Assembly: GCF_000003605.2 (NCBI RefSeq)
Contig: NW_003121420.1
Location: 33,727 to 53,469 of the forward strand
DNA from: Saccoglossus kowalevskii
Lineage: Eukaryota > Hemichordata > Enteropneusta > Harrimaniidae
Direction: 5' to 3'
Length of the DNA stretch: 19,743 nt
This document shows positions 12,901 to 19,743 of the stretch, piece after piece. The position numbers and the translations under genes are program-made. Under the pieces are notes generated by a model. It made no database searches, was not told where the DNA came from, and worked only from the letters and a program-made list of their open reading frames with translations. The stretch's first letter is position 1. Each line of letters begins with the position of its first letter.

Positions 12901-13518
12901 TGCAGTCATCGCCACTCACGTGACCCACGCTCAATCGGTTTCTGCACGCGAGATGCGTAATTTATTTTCAATCGTAAAAAAACGTGAATGTCCCTCACCC
13001 AACCAACAACTGCCTAGTTCATGTCCGAACATAATTGTATTTATTTTTTGTGATCTTGTTACAGACAATCATGACCTGAAGCCTGTCTAGAACTGACAAC
13101 CGCTAACAAGGTTTATCATTGAACTTATTATGTATAACCGAATCAAACATTTGGCTGATATTTCCAGCAAATTGAAAATAACTCCCAATATATTGCAACA
13201 ACATGAATGTAGAAAATGTACTGTAGTCTGTCTGCGATTATTTAATTGATTTCAAACCGGCAAGCCGCGTGAAACCACATGTCGGCTCACTGACGTCGCT
13301 TGGATAATGCTAAATTGATATAAGCAGCAACACTAACGGGTGCATATTTGCGCGTTGTAAAGTCATGTCGCCAGCTATGAATGTAGCAGAGAGAGAAGAA
13401 TATACAAACAACTGACACATTATACAAATGTATTGCTGTCGGTTATACCTTTAAAGCAATTTTACGATACACTGTTTTAACTCAGTATGGTTTATCTTGA
13501 TTGTGATTCCTATCGATG

Positions 13519-13533
13519 TTTTTTTTTTTTTTT
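13519..13533 (+). repeat. Poly-T run of 15
   Basis: An uninterrupted run of fifteen T. On the minus strand this is a poly-A, which could be the tail of an old retroposed sequence, but no SINE or LINE body is recognisable next to it. Confidence 0.6.
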
Positions 13534-13662
13534 CTTCGAAGGGTTCAAAGGTTAATCATGTACTAACGCTAATTGTATGAATTGTCACTTCTGCAGTATT
13601 TCCATACGCAAATGTTTCTATTGCTGCAACAAAGAATACAAGAATATTTCAGTATCCAATAC

Positions 13663-13670
13663 TGACGTCA
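13663..13670. promoter_or_regulatory. Palindromic CRE-like site TGACGTCA
   Basis: A second perfect 8-bp CRE-type palindrome in the window. It lies about 140 bp past the 3' end of the minus-strand RING-like frame, so it is not in a promoter position for that frame. Chance remains possible. Confidence 0.2.
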
Positions 13671-13805
13671 CGTTTCTTTATAATTATATATTTACATTTG
13701 TGTGCAAGAATTGTTAAAAAAATCGTTACTTATGTACCTGTCGGTGTTTGTTTAATTGTTCATTTGTTCGATGATAATACGTCTGGAATGGAGTGGTCGA
13801 TAGAC

Positions 13806-14177
13806 TTAGCGTGTGACTTGTATGTAGGTGACTGATAGCTTTCGTGCTTGCATTGTTGATTGGTCGATTAATCGATCGTTCGCATAATGGTATACGTTAT
13901 CGATTATAAGTTTAGGACGACACGAAACAACAGTGTTCATATCGTCTTGGTACATTATTACAGTCAATGAATGTTTACCATTATACGTACATTCATCGAG
14001 TTCAGATTCTGGGTTTTGAAAACGAAGACAAGAACAAAAAGGACAGTGATTAACTTTGAGTGCTTCCAAGGCGCAGAAATCACAAATAGAGCAAATATGG
14101 AAACACTTCATGCAGATTAATGACCATGAAGGCAGAAATACTGTTTGGCAGATGATATCATGCAAGGTCACGTTCAC
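13806..14177 (-). CDS. RING-like zinc-finger exon or gene fragment
   Basis: A 123-codon minus-strand frame, open upstream to a TAG at 14205-14207. The frame begins at GTG (14175-14177), which is not a usual eukaryotic start; the first ATG is at codon 23. The striking part is codons 22-50 (core 14034-14105): Cys22, Cys25, His27, Cys29, Cys32, Cys35, Cys45, Cys48, Cys50. The order Cys-x-His, then Cys-x2-Cys-Ala, nine residues, then Cys-Pro-Phe-Cys is the second half of a RING domain, closest in style to IAP or MGRN1-type E3 ubiquitin ligases. The first Cys pair is not clear: Cys10-x2-Val13 sits where Cys-x2-Cys would be expected. The tail after codon 50 is unrecognised and may be intron; a GTAAAC step at 13978-13973 could be a donor. 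RING domains recruit E2 ubiquitin enzymes in cytoplasm or nucleus. This may be one exon, a diverged small gene or a pseudogene. Confidence 0.4.
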   Translation of the reverse strand: MNVTLHDIICQTVFLPSWSLICMKCFHICSICDFCALEALKVNHCPFCSCLRFQNPESELDECTYNGKHSLTVIMYQDDMNTVVSCRPKLIIDNVYHYANDRLIDQSTMQARKLSVTYIQVTR

Positions 14178-14935
14178 ATTACCGCATTGAAGAATTGACG
14201 ATGTCTATATGTCCCAAATACCTTTTTCCTTTATATTTTAACTTAATTTTTTAGACTTTTCTCATAAAAATTTGTATATTTTGTTACCATCATGAAATAT
14301 ATATTTGGGGAAAGCTATCCACGACGGCTAACACAAACATGTGTTGAATTAGGCCAATTATGTAAATATAAGTGCTGAACTGATATCTATCGGTCAATCA
14401 AACTGCAATGTAAAGCCGCATTACAACTTAGTTCGTCACACAAGTTTAATTGGTCATGAACGAATGGGAGTGCCTTACTTTATCGTCAAAACAACATGGT
14501 TTGCGACGTTGACAAACCCTACGTGACCTAGCAATGATCAGGCGATTTAGTTTCCGTATCATGATGGGATCGTGGTGCAGACATCACCTCGATGAGCTGA
14601 TGAGCACGGAGCACAACACGGCGAATACGTCAAAAAATAATCAAGCTTGGTTCTCTAGTGGTGTAGTGCTCCCGGGATTCCTCCTTAGGCGCGTTGTGAT
14701 TTGTTAACATCTGATGGTTAATTAGTGATCCTAGGTGAAGCTAACTGTGTCTACGACTACGAGGGAAGGTTCAGGGAAGATGTTGTGTTATTCGTTTTTA
14801 TAATCACCAAACAGTACATAACACATTTCAGTGTCCGGCATTTAAGATTGTTATTGCAAAAGGAACTTGATATCCCTTTTAAAAAGCACTAGAAATTTTT
14901 TTTTCGAAGTGTATTTTTTTAGATTGCTACAAGTT

Positions 14936-14950
14936 ATAATAATAATAATA
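14936..14950 (+). repeat. AAT trinucleotide microsatellite
   Basis: Five AAT-type units in a row, inside a very AT-rich segment. Confidence 0.8.
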
Positions 14951-16742
14951 TTAATTTAGCTTATTTTGTGTAGCAATAAAATTTTACATAAATAAAAAAT
15001 AAAAAAAAGATAAATTGACAATTTTTCTTCATTGAAAGCAGTGTGAATAGTTAGTGTTGTCATGTAATTTGTCTGTATCAGGTATATTAATTTGTCAAGA
15101 ATTTGTGATAGAAAGTTAATATGGGAATGTATGCCTTGGCGTAAAACGGTGTATTGGAACATTTCATCATTTTCCACAATTACACTGTTTTTCAATATAC
15201 AAATCTTTGTTTGTGGTTTTAAGTTTAACATTTGTCAAATGTTTCATTCTTTCTAATTTGTGATTTCCGTAGATTTGTCCAGTTTTGTTTGACCTTCAAC
15301 AACTTGGTATGTAATTTAACATTTGTATTATATGCCAGGGTTTTGTTGTGTGCAAATAATGCCATTACTGATTTCTATGCTAAAGTCTGTCTAGCTCTTA
15401 ACAAATATCCAGACGATATCATCAATATACCTCGATAGGTGTAGTAGCTAGATGCACAATTGATTGATTGATTTTAGTCATATATCTATTTTCCTAATGT
15501 TTTTAGGGATCTTTCACGGAAAAATATGACTAGATAAATTAATCCCCAAACTCCACTTTTCACAATAATTTTGTATGATATTATTTTTTCTGCAAGCCAG
15601 TCGATGTGAATGGATCAAATGGTTCTTTACTATTATTTAATGAATTACTTAATTTAAATAAAGTTTGGTTAATTTATTGTTTCTTATTTATTCTATTTAA
15701 GTTACTTTTGGTAATTTTTCTTCTTTATCTGTAATTGGATATAATGATACTTGTACAATACCAATGCTTGTGCACTGAGAATAGTGTTACAGTGGCATTC
15801 TTGACATTAGTAAAATTGTATTTCTAATAAAATGTAAAATATAAACAAACAAACCAACAAGCACGCACGTATCTGCAGAAAAGGGAATACAGAACTCCGT
15901 GTTTTCACGAAGCTGACGTCCACGAACCTACGAATCTACGAGTCGATAGAGAAAAAGAAATCGTCTCTTAAAACTCAGTTGACCTTATTTTATATCTCAC
16001 TATATACTTTTATTGAGAGCTAACTACACAGTAAGTTAGTATATCAACTTGATATGAGAGGTTTCCCAAAACAGGATATGGCTTCCATCTTTCTCACCGG
16101 CTGACAGATGAAGAGATTACGTTCATCAATTTTAGAGTCTAGGGTTCATCCCATCAACAGGATTGTCTGTTAGCTTTGACAATTGTGACTGTTTGACTCG
16201 TCAGATTATGGGGTTTATGATCAGACTCTAGTCCCCGCGACTGTACAGTGACGGGTGCGTGTATTAAACCTCGTCATTCTGTTTAATCGTCGAATAAACG
16301 AAGTGACGTTAAGCACAATAGACTTTAGACCAAGGTCAGAAACAATTTGTTGAGATAAATAATCCTTGTCATGAAAACAGTTTTCCTTCCATCAGATTGG
16401 TTGGGTGTTGGTCATTGGAAATCTCGATGAGGAATATTTTCACGTACACATCGTTATACGTAACATTTGCAATATCTATCGAATATAAGAGCATATTCGG
16501 TCTAGGCATTCCCGGAGGGGTATGAGTAGTCGTATAATACATACGCCAATTACGTTTTGATATCTTGGAAAGGGTTGTTCCAACAGCTTATTGCATAACT
16601 GAAAATTCTATATTTATTATAATTACATTATCTCGAAATCATCTGCGCTCTCAGATACGTTTGCTCATTAGCAATTAATTTAATCACGATGGTACTTCAA
16701 CCAACTCCGTTATTGCGTCATAGTCGTTTAAGTCATGAAACT

Positions 16743-16763
16743 GAACCACGGAACACGTGGTTC
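16743..16763. other. Hairpin GAACCACG / CGTGGTTC
   Basis: A perfect 8-bp stem with the 5-base loop GAACA. The right half includes CACGTGG, overlapping an E-box-like core. It shares the CCACG/CGTGG stem with 5911 and 8751. Confidence 0.35.
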
Positions 16764-16861
16764 TTTCGATTTAATTACACCAAATCTCGCTGCAATATTG
16801 GTTTTTAATTAGATAGATTTTGGCATCATCTTGGTAATCTCTCCGCGAGATGAAAGCCTAA

Positions 16862-17143
16862 AATTGTCCTTCGCCGCTCCGCCGGGAATACCAAGACCGA
16901 ATAGACGCTCGTATTCAACAGATGTTGAAAATGTTAGTTAATATTCGTGGCTTCCTTGCTACTATTCCTTTGCGAATTCGATTTGATATTACGGAAATGC
17001 TCGTTCTAGCAGCTCATTGCGTGACAAGACGTACGAATCGTATGCACATTGACATATACAACCCCCAGTGGACCCCGAATGGTTTTTACTTCGCAATCGT
17101 TAAAGCGACTATCCCGTTTTCTCTACGGATATTAGCATTGTGA
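16862..17143 (+). other. Unrecognised open frame, possible exon
   Basis: Open from just after a TAA (16859-16861) to a TGA at 17141-17143, 93 codons, with an internal ATG at 16922 that would give 73 residues. The local sequence is richer in G+C and CpG than its flanks, and the translation is mixed in composition: an Arg/Asp/Gln-rich start (about residues 6-19), a hydrophobic middle, then Asn-Pro-Gln-Trp-Thr-Pro near residue 67. I do not recognise a family. LAAHCV near residue 53 recalls the trypsin-type TAAHC motif, but the Thr/Ser before Ala-Ala is absent and no other serine-protease landmark is present. A GTAAGT donor-like site lies at 17165 and a pyrimidine-rich TTTTAG at 17208-17213, but the stop precedes them. 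It may be an exon, a decayed gene piece or chance. Confidence 0.15.
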
Positions 17144-17687
17144 ATGCCTTGACACGAACTCTTTGTAAGTAATCATTGTTCGCTTCACGAACGCTACTGG
17201 TTGTTCTTTTAGGATTCAGTCTAATTCCTACCCATTATCACCTCGAATTCTTGTTAATTCTTTCACACTTTTCGTCGCCACTTCGGCATATACTTTGATG
17301 TTCTCGCTTTTCTGTTTCCTTGTTGCCGAATAGAATAAAAAAACGTCGAAATTGACGTAGGCAAATCGCGTTATTGCTCTATTTCAATAATGCTGCGTTG
17401 ACTTATCGGAAACATTGAATTGCCTATCTATTAGTTGGCTCATAAACTGACGATCTCTCAGCTAATCGAATATTGAATTATTCAAACAAATTCACTGCTA
17501 TTCTGTTTAGTATTCATGTATGCAAATTAGAAATATCATAATCGTTTCCCACCTCTCACATTTATTAGAAGATTTACTATTTCCAGCTTGTTATTGTTAT
17601 GTTAGATGTTGCGTTTCAGTGATGCATGTGTCTGTGCTGATCAGACTGAATAAATTATAAGCGGCGAACACCGCAGCCACATCATGT
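17144..17687. other. Noncoding stretch before the minisatellite
   Basis: No gene is seen. It holds a donor-like GTAAGT (17165-17170), an acceptor-like pyrimidine tract ending TTTTAG (17213) only about 48 bp later, and a small GTTCG/CGAAC hairpin between them. This spacing would make an unusually tiny intron and I do not call one. The last few bases before 17688, with CCACATCATGT, may be the remnant of a further, strongly decayed repeat unit. Confidence 0.45.
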
Positions 17688-19743
17688 GTAGCTACAACAT
17701 TGCTTTCATCTTCTGTGGCTACGCTAATGCACTCTTCTAATGTAGCAACAACATGCAAACTTCTAATGTAGGTACACTATTGCACTCTTCTAATGTAGCT
17801 ACACCATTGCATTCTTCAAATGTAGCTACACTATTGCACTCTTCTCATGTAGCTACACCATTGCATTCTTCTAATGTAGCTACACTAATGCACTCTTCTC
17901 ATGTAGCTACACCATTGCACTCTTTTAATGTAGCTACTCCAGTGCACTCTTCTAATGTAGCTACACCAGTGCACTCTTCTCATGTAGCTACACCAGTGCA
18001 CTCTTCTATATAGCTACATCAGTGCACTCTACTCATGTAGCTACACCATTGCACTCTTCTAATGTAGCTACACCATTGCACTCTTCTAATGAAGCTACAC
18101 TATTGCACTCTTCTAATGTAGCTACACCATTGCACTCTTCTAATCTAGCTACACTATTGCACTCTTCTTATATAGCTACGCTATTGCACTCTTCTAATGT
18201 AGCTACACTATTGCACTCTTCTTATACAGCTACACTATTGCACTCTTCTAATGTACCTACACTATTGCACTCTTTTTATATAGCTACACCAGTGCACTCT
18301 TCTCATGTAGCTACACCATTGCACTCTTCTAATGTAGCTACACTATTGCACTCTTCTAATGTAGCTACACCATTGCATTCTTCTACTGTAGCTACACTAT
18401 TGCACTCTTCTCATGTAGCTACACCATTGCACACTTCTAATGTAGCTACACCAGTGCACTCTTCTCATGTAGCTACACCAGTGCACTCTTCTAATGTAGC
18501 TACACCAGTGCACTCTTCTAATGTAGCTACACGAGTGCACGCTTCTCATGTAGCTACACCAGAGCACTCTTCTCATGTAGCTACACCAGTGCACTCTTCT
18601 CATGTAGCTACACCAGTGCACTCTTCTCATGTAGCTACACCAGTGCACTCTTCTCAGATAGATACACTATTGCACTTTTCTAATGTAGCTACACTATTGC
18701 ACTCTTCTCATATAGCTACACCAGTGCACTCTTCTCATGTAGTTACACCAGTGCACTCTTCTCATGTAGCTACACCAGTGCACTCTTCTCATGTAGCTAC
18801 ACCAGTGCACTCTTCTCATGTAGCTACACCATTGCACTCTTCTTATATAGCTACACTATTGCACTCTTCTAATGTAGCTACGCCAGTGCACTCTTCTCAT
18901 GTAGCTACACCAGTGCACTCTTCTCATGTAGCTACACCAGTGCACTCTTCTAATGTAGCTACACCAGTGCACTCTTCTCATGTCGCTACACCAATGCACT
19001 CTTCTCATGTAGCTACACCAGTCCACTCTTCTTATATAGCCATACTATTGACTCTTCTAATGTAGCTACACTATTGCACTCTTCTCATGTAGCTACACCA
19101 GTGCACTCTTCTCATGTACCTACACCAGTGAACTCTTCTCATGTACCTACACCAGTGCACTCTTCTCATGTACCTACACCAGTGTACTCTTCTCATGTAG
19201 CTACACCAGTGCACTATTCTAATGTATCTACACCATTGAACTCTTCTCATGTAGCTACACCAGTGCACTCTTCTCATGTAGCTACACCAGTGCATTCTTC
19301 TCATGTAGCTACACCAGTGCACTCTTCTCATGTAGCTGCACCACGGCCCTTTTCTAATGTAGCTACACCAGTGCCATTTTCTAATGTAGCTACACCAGTG
19401 CACTCTTCTAATGTAGCTACGCTATTGCACTCTTCTAATGTAGCTACACTATTACACACTTCTTATATAGCTGCACTATTACACTCTTCTTATATAGCTA
19501 CACAATTGCACTCTTCTAAGGTAGCTACACCAGTGCACTCTTCTAATGTAGCTACAACATTGCACTCTTCTAATGTAGCTACACTATTGCACTCTTCTTA
19601 TATAGCTACACTATTGCACTCTTCTAATGTAGCTACACTATTGCCCTCTTCTTATATAGCTACACCAGTGCACTCTTCTCATGTAGCTACACCATTGCAC
19701 TCTTCTAATGTAGCTACATTATTGCACTCTTCTTATATAGCTG
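17688..19743 (+). repeat. 27-bp minisatellite, about 76 copies, runs off window
   Basis: A head-to-tail array with period 27. A typical unit holds the perfect palindrome TGTAGCTACA, two bases CC, a second perfect palindrome AGTGCACT and a 7-base spacer CTTCTCA. The first three to four units (17688-17795) are the most diverged, as is usual at an array edge; the right edge lies outside the window. Variation is concentrated at a few sites: CCA or CTA after GCTA, GTG or TTG before CAC, and CAT, AAT or TAT before GTA/ATA. Two 26-bp units, near 18005 and 19050, each lack one base. Because 27 is a multiple of three, the array reads as a nonapeptide repeat on the plus strand (17753-18013, 18022-19065) and another on the minus strand (18397-18648, 19071-19403). 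I regard these as artefacts: the variants are nearly all amino-acid changing, and the 26-bp units cause frame shifts and stops. Confidence 0.95.

Larger units (their letters stand above)
8125..13805. other. AT-rich noncoding stretch
   Basis: No gene is recognised in this 5.7-kb interval. The region 9180-9430 is richer in G+C and CpG than its surroundings and is open for 79 codons on the minus strand, but that frame starts at GTG and has no recognisable motif. Open frames at 10079-10303, 10201-10443 and 10621-10854 overlap or lack any signature. A stop-to-stop frame of about 54 codons ends near 12890. Nothing resembles a tRNA, rRNA or spliceosomal RNA. Confidence 0.5.
14205..16861. other. AT-rich noncoding stretch
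   Basis: No gene is recognised. The part 14880-15840 is extremely AT-rich, with an AAT microsatellite and TTGA steps near 15460. A minus-strand ATG frame of 91 codons (14956-15231) is Leu/Ile/Asn-rich and resembles nothing firmly. The part 14500-14720 is more GC-rich and has no open frame of note. A CCACG/CGTGG hairpin lies at 16743-16763. Confidence 0.5.

Noticed and set aside
14597-14630. Hammerhead-ribozyme-like core: CTGATGA followed by CGAA about 20 bases later
   Set aside because: Stem II would have only about two base pairs, the base after GAA is T where the consensus has A, and no convincing stem I or III is present. It does not fold as a hammerhead.
14650-14682. tRNA-like box A (GGTTCTCTAGTGG) followed by CCCGGGATTCC
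   Set aside because: The box-B-like part is far too close to box A, lacks GGTTCGA, and no cloverleaf arms pair. It is neither a tRNA nor a clear tRNA-derived SINE.
14956-15438. Possible reverse-transcriptase traces on the minus strand: Tyr-Ile-Asp-Asp near 15410 and an LNLKPQTK-like segment near 15220
   Set aside because: The two lie in different contexts with stops between them, the spacing does not match LINE or Penelope-type enzymes well, and no other RT block is visible. AT-rich DNA makes such short matches likely.
16862-17143. Trypsin-type active-site motif in LAAHCV
   Set aside because: The Ser/Thr before Ala-Ala is Leu, and the mature N-terminus and the Asp and Ser motifs are absent.
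17165-17213. 48-bp intron from GTAAGT to TTTTAG
   Set aside because: It is very short for an animal intron, and the neighbouring open frame ends in a stop before the donor.
17688-19743. CRISPR-like array
   Set aside because: There are no unique spacers: whole 27-bp units repeat head to tail, and the setting is eukaryotic.

Overview
The window looks like a gene-poor stretch of a eukaryotic nuclear genome. It is AT-rich and full of stop codons in every frame, with no operons, ribosome-binding sites or compact gene spacing. It carries a long minisatellite, an older decayed minisatellite, simple repeats and MITE-like inverted-repeat elements. CpG dinucleotides are frequent, notably around 6.2-9.5 kb, which fits an invertebrate better than a vertebrate. 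I would guess a marine invertebrate such as a mollusc or another lophotrochozoan, but no gene here fixes the lineage.

Layout. 1-1097: AT-rich noncoding DNA with a purine-rich, loosely repetitive patch (about 530-690). 1098-1261: a compact element with ~33-bp imperfect terminal inverted repeats and TTAA at both outer ends, most likely a non-autonomous DNA transposon (MITE). 1262-3420: noncoding. 3421-3835: a decayed tandem array with a ~30-bp period. 3836-7899: noncoding, with a short AT microsatellite and many short, mutually overlapping open frames that resemble nothing I know. 7900-8124: a foldback element whose ~45-bp arms carry CGAGATCTCG and a nearby CACG(A/T)GACT motif. 8125-13805: noncoding. 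13806-14204 on the minus strand: an open frame with a Cys/His cluster like the second half of a RING finger, the only recognisable protein signature. 14205-16861: AT-rich noncoding. 16862-17143: a 93-codon open frame of protein-like composition but unknown family. 17144-17687: noncoding. 17688 to the window end: a minisatellite of about 76 copies of a 27-bp unit, cut by the window edge.

There is no gene system to describe. The long open frames in the last 2 kb, one of 347 codons, are products of a tandem repeat whose period is a multiple of three. The unit variants are almost all amino-acid changing, and two 26-bp units break the frame. The most interesting items are the internal structure of the 27-bp array (two nested palindromes per unit, linked variant sites, blocks of local amplification), the two inverted-repeat elements, and the isolated RING-like fragment. 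I did not find a convincing new biological system.
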